Below, in pieces: positions 12,845 through 23,444 of a DNA stretch of 64,000 nucleotides. The notes beneath the pieces are model-generated. The model worked only from the letters and a program-made list of their open reading frames with translations, did not search any database and was not told the origin of the DNA. The DNA comes from Pseudogymnoascus destructans. Taxonomy: Eukaryota > Ascomycota > Leotiomycetes > Thelebolales > Thelebolaceae. The position numbers and the translations under genes are program-made. The first letter of the stretch is position 1. Each line of letters opens with the position of its first letter. The stretch spans positions 372,001 to 436,000 of the forward strand of contig NW_020167541.1 in assembly GCF_001641265.1 (NCBI RefSeq), written 5' to 3'.

Positions 12845-13224
12845 TGTGGGGGGATCAATGCCTGGCTCTCGAGGGCATCGCAAGCTCCTTGGAGCCGATC
12901 GATACGATAGGCAGAAAGAGCCCAAGGAATAATAAACCGCACCTGTTATAAGCTCCAAGAAGTAGTATTATTCTGAAATCTGCCTTTACTTCGCTGGGCA
13001 ATTATGGGCGGCTTTTGATATGTAGTTAACTTTTTTACAGCCTCGCGACTTCAACGTCATCCCAGCTTGGACGATGTTTCCCCACTCACGGGCCATGATT
13101 GGCTCAGGACCCATTTACACCTGGCAGACGTCCCAGCCTCGGCATTCAGCCTCGTGTAATTCAGGTCGCGTGACTTGATTTGACGTCCGCCGTTGAACTC
13201 GACGACGACGACGACGAAGAACGT
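12845..13224. promoter_or_regulatory. Shared divergent promoter of MMM1 and CRD1
   Basis: A 380-bp interval separates two start codons facing away from each other. It contains a GACGAC run just before the CRD1 start and no other gene. Shared control of these two mitochondrial-membrane genes is an inference from position only. Confidence 0.5.
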
Positions 13225-14426
13225 CCGATGGCGACACTCCAACTGCTCCGTCAGCCTAATCGCCAACATGTCGCCCTGTTCCAAGCTGTGCGGTCTTCTC
13301 CGACGCCAACCTCGCTGCTCCTAAAGCCTCAGTCTGTTGCATCACGGTTCTCTCGGCAGTCCAGGGCGAATCTCTGGACATGCTCTAGCATATCTTCAAG
13401 TACACCCACTGTCACATCTCTGAAGCTATCGAATGGGTTAGCTACCTCTTGCGTTTGCAACACTATCTTATGGGGAGTTTGGCTCTGATTTCTCCTGACT
13501 TAGATCATTTACTCCCAGGCTCGGCCTGCACCGGAACTACTCTTCGGAGCCAGAAAGGAAGCCGCAAACCTCGGAAAGGTAAATCAACTGCTACTCTCCA
13601 ATATATTCAGTGGCATATGCCTCTGAAATGGCCCTCTTCCCATCTCAATCCCACCAGAACGCAATTCGCCTGCCCCTACCCCACAAGAAATCACATGACC
13701 CCCAACCCTCACTAACGCCTCTCCAGCGACGTCTCATCCCCAAAGGGTCTCAAGCCCCTGAAATCCAACGTCGTCAAGGCCTTAGCGCAACTCACGCCCC
13801 ACGAGAACATCTACACGATCCCCAACTTCCTAACCCTAACACGCCTCATCGCCGCCCCCGTCGTCGGCTACCTCGTTCTCAACGATGCGCACGCCTGGGC
13901 TCTCGGGCTCTTCGCCTATGCCGGCATCACGGACCTCGTGGACGGCTGGATTGCGCGGAAATGGAACCTACAAACAGTGGTGGGGACCATCATTGACCCG
14001 CTGGCCGACAAGATTTTGATGACCGTTCTGACGGTCACGCTGGCGATGCAGGGGATGCTGCCTGTGTGGCTCGCATTCATCATTCTAGGCCGCGACGTGG
14101 GCCTCGGGATCTCGGCCATATATTACCGTTGGATTAGTCTGCCGCCACCGAAGACTCTGACGCGGTACTGGGATTTTAGTCTGCCGAGCGCGGAGGTCAG
14201 ACCGACGACGATTAGCAAGTATAATACGGCACTGCAGCTGGGGCTGATTGGAGCGACGACAGCGATGCCGTTAATACCGTTTGAGTTGGGAGCAACGATG
14301 ACGGGGTTTCAGTATTTGGTTGCGGCGACGACGATTTGGAGTGGGGCGAGTTATGTGTATAGTAAGGATGCGGTGAAGATTCTAAACCAGAAGAAGGACG
14401 AGAAGAAGGAGGTTACGAAGAAGTGA
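13225..14426 (+). CDS. CRD1: Cardiolipin synthase (CDP-alcohol phosphatidyltransferase)
   Basis: Inner mitochondrial membrane enzyme that joins phosphatidylglycerol and CDP-diacylglycerol to make cardiolipin. Model: 13225-13436, 13519-13578 and 13727-14426, introns of 82 and 148 nt, about 323 residues. The N-terminus (MATLQLLRQPNRQHVALFQ...) is Arg/Ser-rich without acidic residues, as expected for a mitochondrial presequence. An in-frame ATG at 13180 would add a run of Asp/Glu and is therefore unlikely. The diagnostic D-x2-DG-x2-AR-x8-G-x3-D-x3-D motif is complete at about residues 160-182 (DLVDGWIARKW...DPLAD). Before it, HENIYTIPNFLTLTRLIAAP is the usual first membrane segment. The protein ends in a Lys-rich tail. 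Its metabolic partner PGS1 lies at 36.5 kb. Confidence 0.92.
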
Positions 14427-15402
14427 GTGTTGCAGAGGCTAAGGAAAGATCTTGTATTATATGGCATGTACATTGGACATTGTAAGGCGTGGAGGGTATT
14501 ATAGATGTTATTGCATAGAAAGGTTTGGCGATCAAAATATCTCTCACCGTACGATTCTGGGAGCGCATTTATGGGGAATAGGACCTGATACGATAAACAA
14601 CTCGAGTTCTGCTTTTCTGTGGGGAGGTCACTATTCTTCCTATTTACCAGGTTACCTTGCATTCTTTGTGAACAAGAGACCGGAGGAGTTTTATCAATGC
14701 AGTGCAGAGCCCACACCCGCAGAATCCTAACGCCCTCCCTCTCACCACTCTCTGCTTCTCACTCCTCCTTAATCGTATGCCTACACGTATGGCAGCAATA
14801 ATTGCTGCAAATGGTATGCACACAGAGTACTAGGCTTATAGTATAGTTTTATATAGGGGTTTAGGTATCTACTCTACTCATTATTCTACAGAATTGATTG
14901 TCATTATTCTACAGAATTGATTGCTCTCACACTCAAGTGTTCGTGACGCGTGAGAATCGGTACTTTGGCCAGAATTTCCAAGCCAGCCTACGCAGGGGGC
15001 CCTAGCCCGACCCACTCACAAAACTTATGAACAACACCTCCGCCGTAAATAAGCATTCAACATCACAAGTCGGTGAACAACAACACTTCTACGGGCGATA
15101 TCAACTCAAAAGTGTGCACAAAAGTTGCTGCTTCAAAGCTCTTGTCCTCTGAATTTTATTTTTGGAAGTTTATACTTGTTATTCCTTTTGCCGTCGTTTT
15201 ACACCGGTCCTGGCATACCTGACATCGGGGTGCGGTCTTGGATGACATTTGATAATTTGATACTTCAAAGCCGCCGATCGTAAGGTGCTTCGACGCGGAA
15301 TATTGCCATTGGACATCTGTTTCTTTGCTGACTCGCGTTTGATTGTTCAACACAACAAAACAATACCACAGCTCACCCGGCTCTGATGATAGTTGATATG
15401 CA
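14427..15402. other. Intergenic region CRD1-TDP1
   Basis: No gene is supported. An exact 22-bp direct repeat (CATTATTCTACAGAATTGAT plus TG) occurs at 14879-14900 and again at 14902-14923. The last 300 bp are presumed to hold the TDP1 promoter. Confidence 0.45.
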
Positions 15403-17968
15403 ATGTCTTACCAATCGAGTGATGAGGATGATGACCTGAACAAAGCAATTGCTCTATCTTTGCAAGACGCTGAACAGCTTTCTTCACCAGCACCAAAACG
15501 GCCCGTGGTGATCGATCTTATCAGTGATGATGATACAGATACTGACGACCTTGATCAACCGGCCGTCCGTGATAAGCCTCCGTCAGGCTCGGGTCAAAAA
15601 GGCTCCGTTGTACCAGATAATGAGATCAAACTAGAAGAATCTCTGGTGATAAGGCCACAAGTCCGAAACGCTGAAACAAAGCACGCTAATAGCCAGGCCG
15701 CAGCCAAGCCCGTGAATCAAAGTGGACAAGAGCTCTCCAAACCATCTGATATTAAGGAACCAACAGCCATGATGTCAGGTCTTGGTGGCCTTGACCGGAA
15801 GAAAATGGAAGAAGAAAGGCTCGCCAGAGCAGAAAAACGAAAGGCTATATCGTCACAGCCAGAAAACAGTGATGTAGCCGAACCGCCGTTGAAGAAGGCA
15901 ATATTAGGCCCAGGCCTGAAGTCATCTGGAATGTCTGATCGACCGCTCACAGACAAGCCAGGTGGCAGAAACGTGGCAGGCAAATCTGATACCAAGGTAG
16001 CGTTGCATCCCACGCACGTGAAAACTGCGGCTGAGTTTCTGATTCCATCTCAGCTCATGAAGTCGGAGCCAGCAATGCTTGCGGATATCGAGCGCTTCAC
16101 CCCTGGTCCAGATGATACCCGGAGATTGGAAGAGACCAGCCGCACTAAGATGCCAGAGGCCCAACCATCCAAGGACCAGCAGCCTCGAATGGGATCTGGA
16201 GTCCAATATCCACATGGTGTCGTCAAACAGACGTGGGCGTTTGGCTTTCCAAGATCGGGGGACATAAAGATTGAGGAGGTTCTCCAGAAAAACGATCTTG
16301 ATCTGGCGGTCCTTAGCTCATTCCAATGGGATCAGGAATGGATCCTGTCGAAATTGGATATGGCGAGGACTAAACTAATACTCATTGCTCAAGCAGTACC
16401 TAGAGACGATGTAAGTTTGTGTTTATTTTTCTATGCTATCTGTCATCTTCCCCGACCCAATTGGAGTTGCAAGAGGGGAAGGTCGGGCAAAAAGTTGCAC
16501 TTCTTATCATGTTGAACAATGGTCTAGGACAATACTATTGTGAAATAAATGTTCTTATTTATGGCCATTGAAACTAACCCTATATATAGCAAGAAGAAGT
16601 CAGAAAGAGCGCCCCAAGTAATGTGAGATTCTGCTTCCCTTCCAACAAGGATGAAACAGTCAGCACTATGCACTCGAAACTGCAGCTGCTTGCTCACCCG
16701 AGTCATTTGAGAGTCGTCGTACCAAGTGCCAATCTCGTTCCATACGACTGGGGAGAAACAGGAGTAATGGAAAACGTACGTGTAGCTATATTTGATCTTT
16801 GTTAATATCAAAGAATTTGCTGACTCTCTGTAGACCGTTTTCTTGATTGACCTGCCCAGGTTGGCAGCCAACAAGGTTGTATCCATTGAAAACCTTACAC
16901 CATTTTGTAGAGAACTTCGGCGCTTTTTGAAAGCTCAGGGGTTGGACTCCAAAATTACCGATAGTCTCTTGAAGTTTGATTTCTCGCAAACCGCAGGTCT
17001 GGCATTTGTGCATTCGATGTAAGTTTGAGAACAAATTCTTATTTCAAGCCACTAATAAGCATACAGAGGAGGCAACCACACGGAAAACGATTGGAAAACC
17101 ATCGGCTACCCTGGTCTTGGTTCTGCAATTCAAGAACTGGGACTCGCCAACACCGGTCCTTTGAATGTAACATTCGTTGTAAGTGAACAGCCCATCAGCA
17201 TATGTTGATAAACCTGCTGACCCAACCAGTCTGCATCAATCGGTGCACTCACGGACGATTTCGTGCTGGCCATTCTTCTGGCTTGCAAAGGTATGCAACT
17301 GCCACTGCGATGAATATTGGTGTATGGAAGGCTAATACTGTTTAGGAGACGATGGCTTGACAGAACTTACTTGGCGGACGAGCACCTCCCCAGCTTACAG
17401 AAAGCGCACTACTAAAGAGGAGACGCTGTTAATGGAGATGGAAGAAGGTTTCCGTATTATGTTTCCAAGCCACGAGACCGTCCGAACAAGCAAAAATGGC
17501 ACGAATTCGGGGGGTACGATATGCCTTGATCCGAAATATTACCAGCGGGAACAGTTTCCGAAGGAATTGTTCCGCGACTGCAAGAGCAAGAGGGCCGGGT
17601 TATTGCTGCACAGCAAGCTGCTCTTCACCGCACCAACTCACATGAATGCCGATGGAGACCGGGGCAAAGCGTGGGCGTATGTCGGGAGTGCCAACCTCTC
17701 GGAGAGCGCTTGGGGGCGCCTCACGAAAAACAAGAGCACCAAGCAGGTGAAGTTATATTGCAGGAATTGGGAGTGTGGAGTCGTCATCCCGGTGAACCGA
17801 TCCGCTTCATCACAAAACATAGACACTCCAGCAACTATGCCCCGACAGACTGCGCAGGACCACGATATCGATATAAGTTCAATATTTGAGGGAGTAGTGC
17901 CGGTTCCGATGGATTATCCAGGCCTGGAATATGGGCAGGGTCGCCCTTGGTTCAGGAATGAACAGTAG
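15403..17968 (+). CDS. TDP1: Tyrosyl-DNA phosphodiesterase 1
   Basis: Nuclear repair enzyme that hydrolyses the bond between a topoisomerase I tyrosine and a DNA 3' end. Six exons: 15403-16410, 16590-16775, 16834-17018, 17067-17178, 17230-17290 and 17346-17968, all GT-AG, about 724 residues. Both HKD motifs of the phospholipase D superfamily are intact. The first is MHSKLQLLAHP with VVPSANL (His364, Lys366). The second is LLHSKLLFT followed by YVGSANLSESAWGRL (His606, Lys608). A long polar N-terminal extension (about residues 1-280) begins with a ubiquitin-interacting-like helix LNKAIALSLQDAEQL and then VVIDLISDDDTD, which fits a SUMO-interaction motif. The usual SSIG-like loop is present as SASIG near the fifth exon. 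Confidence 0.93.
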
Positions 17969-18504
17969 CTGAGCTGTGGCTTGGAAGAAGTTATGCACTA
18001 GGCTGCTCTGATTCTATTTGCAGGCACTCAGTTGGTCATTAGCAGGCTCGCTACCGGTCCGATCACTACGCCAGGAGGGGTGCCAAGAGACGGAAATAAT
18101 AGATGGGTCGCCATGATCGCCACGAGGAAGAACAGAGATTATCAGGTACGAGGGCCTCTCTGGGGCACTGGCTCGCGTAAGATATCATTGATCTCTAAAG
18201 CTGATATTTATTAGAACAGTCTTCATGAGGGTCGACATCAAACCTCGGAGCCTCATCCGTACTGCCGATCGAATAGAGAACCATAATTGCCGCGTTATAT
18301 GCCCTAATAATGGTAGGGTAGGAACGGAATTTGAGGGTTTGCTGCTCCTATTGAAGCATTCTTTCCAATTCATTGTTGTTGACTTGGTGACAGAATAGAG
18401 CACTGAACATTCTCATAATGCTTCGGGGCCTCAATGACTAGGCCTAGAACTAGGTCTTCAAACGGTAAGATTTGACAGCCCCTTTAGCTCCGGAAAATGC
18501 GGTC
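17969..18504. other. Intergenic, nothing recognised
   Basis: No coding frame longer than about 70 codons and no recognised repeat; presumed TDP1 terminator region followed by anonymous sequence. Confidence 0.4.
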
Positions 18505-18776
18505 CCTTCCCATTAACTCCTTCGCTCTTTCTTCTTCTGGCCAACTCTGGCCTGGCTTATGACCATATTGTTCCTTCCCATTAGATCTCGTTGTTCTTTC
18601 CTCTTTTTGGTTTGACCTATGGCGGTGTCGTTCCTTCCCATTGCCTCCTCCGTTCTTTCCTCATCTGGCCAGGTCGGCTTCGACACATGTCGCGGTCGTG
18701 CCTTCCCATTAACTCTTACTATTTCCTCTTCTACCCACCTTAGCCCTAACTCATGACGGAATCGTGCCTTCCTCGA
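18505..18776. repeat. Degenerate tandem repeat, period about 60-68 bp
   Basis: The core CCTTCCCATT recurs at 18505, 18573, 18633 and 18701, with a partial fifth copy at about 18767 (CCTTCCT). Each core is followed by a pyrimidine-rich stretch (TTCTTTCCTC) and then a moderately GC region ending in GG(T/A)-TC before the next core. Spacing is 68, 60, 68 and about 66 bp. Confidence 0.65.
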
Positions 18777-19014
18777 GTACTAGCTGCACTGCTTCATCGC
18801 TCCTGCTTACTTTATCGTCTGAGTATGGCCTTCCACGGAAATATATTTATTCGCTATGCATGCCTTGGTAAACCTGAACTACCAACAGCTCACCAACTGG
18901 GGAATTAGACTGAATAACATCAAAATATAATTTGGCACTTGGGAACTTCTTTCGCAACTCGCGGACTATCATTATCCTTGCTAGGCCTATCTTAGAAACG
19001 AGGTTATACTCAGG

Positions 19015-19770
19015 ATGGAGGACAAGGCCACCTTGCCTTCCGCCATCCAACCCTCACATCGTGGGATTATTGTTTCAGCAAAAGACGGAATGGTACTTCT
19101 TGAAGCTTGCCTCCGTGGCGATATCAGTCATGTATCTCGTCGGCCCATTAAAGAAGAAAGAAGAGAGAGCGCAAGTCCCTCGAAGAGGAGATATTTTTAT
19201 ATACGAGGAGAAGGCTACCGGTATTTTGCGCTGGCCCGATGGCATGACTTGGAGACGCCACAGAAGAGACGGTTATTGTCTCGTGTATCGGAAAATAACG
19301 CCCACGAGGCAAAAAGGGGTTGTCGAGCTCAAACCCTCGCTGACATCGAAAGAGCGACGCGGTCTTCCCAGGACCGTATAAGCGAGGCTACCGATACGAA
19401 AAGCAATGACGAACCTTGATACGGTCAGACATGATAAACTGCCACAACCCAAGGCTGATCTCGAAAAGAGTGCTGTTGGACTCTTAATGGATGATGGTGA
19501 CTTCGTTGAGGATCGGCTCATTAAGAAAACGATGTGTGGCCCACGAACGCACCGTTTGGTTTCATATTACAGTGCTGATGATGAACTGGCAAAAGGAACA
19601 CTTCAAATACCTTCAAAGGATCCCAAATCCTCTACCTTACAAATCCGACTAGAGATTGTTGAGCAACACAAGGTACCAGTCGGTGATGATAGACGAGATT
19701 TCAAAGTACACGAGCTTTCTCCCAACATTATTTACCCACGTTCCCCACACAATCGCAAGGGCGGTACTGG
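19015..19770 (+). pseudogene. Broken WOPR-domain (Gti1/Pac2/Wor1 family) regulator gene
   Basis: WOPR proteins are fungal DNA-binding regulators of morphology, conidiation and effector genes. The start at 19015 gives MEDKATLPSAIQPSHRGIIV, then AKDGMVLLEACLRGDISHV and SRRPIKEERRE, matching the first WOPR half. The frame then shifts within the purine run at about 19150-19180, and the domain continues as RRGDIFIYEEKATGILRWPD with GYCLVYRK. A TAA at 19379-19381 follows in the linker. Further on, in the same phase, the second WOPR half appears (LIKKT, HRLVSYYSADDELAKG, SSTLQIRLEIV). One indel and one stop therefore separate a recognisable two-part domain. Unusual introns or a sequence error could explain part of it, but the site borders the transposon block. 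Confidence 0.7.
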
Positions 19771-19866
19771 CATGCCTGCACCTAACTCGTACAATTCCAC
19801 GTGCTGGCATGCCTGCATTTAACCAGTACAGTTCCACAGGTGACGCTGGCATGCGTGCACTTGGCT
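19764..19866. repeat. Short tandem repeat with GGCATGCCTGCA core
   Basis: CTGGCATGCCTGCACCTAAC is repeated at about 19803 as CTGGCATGCCTGCATTTAAC, each followed by (C)GTACA-TTCCAC. A third partial copy, CTGGCATGCGTGCACTTGG, is at about 19849. Periods are near 38 and 46 bp. It separates the WOPR relic from the Tc1 relic. Confidence 0.6.
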
Positions 19867-19984
19867 ATGATATGAGGACCGGAAATAATGAAGACCAAGA
19901 CTCCGAGATGCCTTCGACGTTTTCGCAGACGCCAGACCCAAAGCACCCCGGCAAGCATCTTTCCAGCAGGGGCCGTACCCATCT

Positions 19985-20389
19985 ACAAACCCCTATAGGG
20001 CAACTACCACAGGATCTCAACTCTTCATATGTTGCACCTGCTCTATGACCTGGAGCTCCATCTTGCATCAATGTAAGGCCTGGGTGTAGGCGTAGCCAGC
20101 CGTGGATTAGAGGGACAGTATGAGCCATATAGGACTCAGCTCCTATTTTCCCATATTCCTTCTCCCAAAATAGTATAGGACCCTTTCCAAGACCACCTGA
20201 GAAGCAGCCCCAGAACATCCAACCTCTAGGGATTGTTAGTAAATCCTATAGTAAATAGGAGTCTCTTACCTTCTCCGTTGTACTCTATCTACAACACACG
20301 TATCATCCCACATTTCCCCTGCTTTTCGAGTAACCCACGTACGAGTATGGCGGCCTCCCGTTACCAACGTCTCGTCAGTCCAAAGTATC
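19985..20389 (-). pseudogene. Tc1/mariner transposase fragment
   Basis: Read on the minus strand from 20389: ILWTDETLVTGGRHTRTWV, then VTRKAGEMWDDTCVV, an apparent 40-50-nt GT-AG intron, then GWMFWGCFSGGLGKGPILFW and LTLMQDGAPGHRA. These are the first and second catalytic aspartate regions of a DD34D/E-type transposase. After HRAGATYEELRS the frame is lost and the DPNPIE-like third region is not found. The N-terminal side is cut by the LTR at 20390. Confidence 0.75.
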
Positions 20390-20610
20390 TGTCATACTGA
20401 CATCATTGCACTCAGTTTGCTATCAAACTCAAGAGCAAACTTAGAAATCTCCTCCTCAAACCTACAAGTCACTATATATATTTTGCTTATCACACCAACA
20501 ACAAGAGCAATACTACTCAATGATTGCTATAACCCTCTATGATTTATTACATGTCATCGCTCCTTAGTTACTGAGCTGATATTACCACATAGCATATCTC
20601 TACAACCCTC

Positions 20611-20675
20611 TATTAGCCCAGTAACTAAGGAGTGATGTCATGTAATGACATCACTCCTTAGTTACTGGGCTAATA
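20611..20675. repeat. Perfect palindrome, 31-bp arms, 3-nt loop
   Basis: The left arm (20611-20641) begins TATTAGCCCAGTAACTAAGG and its exact reverse complement fills 20645-20675, with GTA between. Other LTR-A copies carry only one of the arms at this point (CACTCCTTAGTTACTGGGC), so the palindrome arose in this copy. Confidence 0.9.
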
Positions 20676-20839
20676 CTACACATGACTTATCTCTATCAAC
20701 TAGAGGCCTAGGAACATGAACGATAGCTCCAAAAGCTCTACAACCCTCTATGATTCATTACACGTCATCGCTCCTTAGTTACCCACAAAATTGGTTAAGT
20801 TATGACATAATTTGTCTATAGGGGTACTCTGACCTTGGA

Positions 20840-21775
20840 TGTCATACTGACATTCGTTGCACTCAGTTTGCTATCAAACTCAAGAGCAAACTTAGAAATC
20901 TCCTCCTCAAACCTACAAGTCACCATACATATCTTGGCTTATCACACCAACAACAGAAGCAATACTACTCAACGATTGCTGCAAACTCTTCTACTACATC
21001 TGTTTATGCTACATACATCACGGCATATCATTTGAACACTCATTGAACAAGTTATTAAGAAAATCTCCTCCTTAAGGGGGTGGGCCAATACTACCACATG
21101 GCATATATCTACCAACTAGAGGCCTAGGAACATGAACGATAGCTCTAGAAGCTTCTACAACCCTCTATGATTCATTACACGTCATCGCTCCTTAGTTACC
21201 CACAAGATTGGTTAAGTTATGACATAATTTATCTATAGGTACTCTGACCTTGGACCTCCTTTTCACTTCCTATAGGCTAGGAACCCAAGAGATGGTTCTA
21301 TGGGATTCTCTTACGTTCACTACATGATTAGCAAGCTAGTTGTGGGTTGCACTTGATTTCTAATACATTTACCAAGCCTGGTTAGTCATGGAAAGTCATG
21401 GAAAATGAGAGAACTACACTCCTTTGGCATAAATAGGATTGCCCTTTCCTTAAGAAAGGGCAAGCAGGCAATACAGTAAATCGACTAGCACATACTTCTA
21501 CGTCTTTTCCAAGCTTCCAAGCATTGATCTTGTTATTCTCTGTTTCTGAAAAGTCAGTGAGGTGTTAACCTCTGACTTACCCCTGAGTTCCCAGACTCAA
21601 CATTTGTTGCAACTTGTCTGAACCACTTCACTACATCACACACCTGATTGCTGCGTTGTGGAATAGTCTAAGCTACAACCCTTTGGCTCTGTTTCCTAAG
21701 ACAGTGTGTTGTCTTAGTAAATTCATCCCTTCCTTGGGTGGCTAGATTCTCATATCTGGTGCACCCACCATTACA
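20840..21775 (+). mobile_element. LTR-A solo copy nested in LTR-A, TSD TTGGA
   Basis: A complete 936-bp LTR flanked by TTGGA at 20835-20839 and 21776-21780. It carries the subfamily segment CATCTGTTTATGCTACATAC and AGGGGGTGGGCC that is otherwise only in the copy at 62420-63355. By eye those two differ at only a few percent of positions, making this a relatively young insertion. Confidence 0.9.
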
Positions 21776-22270
21776 TTGGACCTCCTTTCACTTCCTATAG
21801 GCTAGGAACCTAGGAGATGGTTCTATGGGATTCTCTTACGTCGACTACAGTTACCAAGCCTGGTTAGTCATGGAAAGTCTTGGAAAATGAGAGAACTACA
21901 CTTTTTTAGCATAAATAGGATTGCCCTTTCCTTAAGAAAGGGCAAGCAGACAATACAGTAAATCGACTATCACATACTTCCACGTCTTTTCCAAGCTTCC
22001 AAGCATTGATCTTGTTACTACTTGTTTCTGAAAAGTCAGTGAGGTGTTAACCTCTGACTTACCCCTGAGTTCCCAGACTCAACATTTGTTGCAACTTGTC
22101 TGAACCACTTCACTACATCACACACCTGATTGCTGCGTTGTGGAATAGTCTAAGCTATGACCCTCTGTTTTCTAAGACAGTGTGTTGTCTTAGTAAATTT
22201 ATCCCTTCCTTGGGTGGCTAGATTCTCACATCTGGTGCACCCACCATTACAACCTCCTCTCGAGCGTCAA

Positions 22271-22436
22271 TGTAACGCTGACTTCTAAACCATAGAAGAC
22301 ACAGAGGTTTCTTGCGTAAGGTTGACTTGACAGAGGAGGCAGGGGATTAAACACAAAGGCTTTCCAAGTAACATGTTCCATCATGTGAGGTTGCAGCCGT
22401 AAGCGCTAGCCATAGCACTAGTACTTAGCCGTAACA
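22271..22436 (-). mobile_element. LTR-C solo copy, internally deleted, TSD GTCAA
   Basis: Plus-strand text begins TGTAACGCTGACTTC and ends CTTAGCCGTAACA. GTCAA is found on both sides (22266-22270 and 22437-22441). Compared with the copy at 57848-58155 it lacks the segment holding the TATA-like CTATATAAG. The orientation is minus. Confidence 0.85.
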
Positions 22437-22519
22437 GTCAAGCATGGTGATCCAGGAGTCCAGAGCGTCTGTCATAGACGACTGGGCGTCTTGCTCGCCG
22501 CTATCAAGCTCGGCGATAT

Positions 22520-23444
22520 TGTAATGGTGGGTGCACCAGATGTGAGAATCTAGCCACCCAAGGAAGGGATGAATTTACTAAGACAACACACTGTCTTAGA
22601 AAACAGAGCCAAAGGGTCGTAGCTTAGACTATTCCACAACGCAGCAACCAGGTGTGTGATGTAGTGAAGTGGTTCAGACAAGTTGCAACAAATGTTGAGT
22701 CTGGGAACTCAGGGGTAAGTCAGAGGTTAACACCTCACTGACTTTTCAGAAACAAGGAGTAACAAGATCAATGCTTGGAAGCTTGGAAAAGACGTGGAAG
22801 TATGTGATAGTCGATTTACTGTATTGTCTGCTTGCCCTTTCTTAAGGAAAGGGCAATCCTATTTATGCTAAAGGAGTGTAGTTCTCTCATTTTCCAAGAC
22901 TTTCCATGATTACCAGGCTTGGTAACTGTAGTCGACGTAAGAGAATCCCATAGAACCATCTCTTAGGTTCGTAGCCTATAGGAAGTAAAAGGAGGTCCAA
23001 GGTCAGAGTACCCCTATAGACAAATTATGTCATAGACAAATTATGTCATAGACAAATTATGTCATAACTTAACCAATCTTGTGGGTAACTAAAGAGCGAT
23101 GACATGTAATGAATCATAGAGGTTCGTAGGAGCTTTTAGAGCTATCGTTCATGCTCCTAGGCCTTTAGTTGGTAGAGATATGTCATGTGGTAGTATGAGT
23201 GATGTCATGTAATGAATCATAGAGGGTTGTAGAGATATGCTATGTGGTCATATCGGCCCAGTAACTAAGGAGCGATGACGTGTAATGAATCATAGATGGT
23301 TGTAGCAATCGTTGAGTAGTATTGCTCTTGTTGTTGGTGTGATAAGCCAAAATATGTATAGTGACTTGTAGGTTTGAGGAGGAGATTTCCAAGTTTGCTC
23401 TTGAGTTTGATAGCAAACTGAGTGCAACGAATGTCAGTATGACA
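22520..23444 (-). mobile_element. LTR-A solo copy, TSD GATAT
   Basis: A complete 925-bp copy, plus-strand text TGTAATGGTGGGTGCACC to GTCAGTATGACA, flanked by GATAT at 22515-22519 and 23445-23449. It contains a triplicated GACAAATTATGTCATA motif near 23025-23060. Confidence 0.92.

Larger units (their letters stand above)
20390..22251 (+). mobile_element. LTR-A copy, interrupted by a second LTR-A
   Basis: The outer copy starts TGTCATACTGACATCATTGC and ends CACCCACCATTACA at 22251. Between 20840 and 21775 a second complete copy is inserted, and the outer sequence resumes at 21781 with CCTCCTTTCACTTCC. Flanks of the outer copy are GTATC and ACCTC, which do not match, and they belong to different sequences (Tc1 relic on the left, another relic on the right). 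The outer copy also contains a perfect palindrome at 20611-20675. Confidence 0.8.

Noticed and set aside
18932..19381. Separate small gene starting MALGNFFRNSRTII
   Set aside because: This frame only contains the second piece of the frameshifted WOPR domain; its N-terminal part is not protein-like.
20390..23444. Possibility that LTR-A is a MITE or Helitron
   Set aside because: Its two ends are not inverted repeats, insertions make 5-bp duplications, and one copy follows a polypurine tract and gypsy pol stop.
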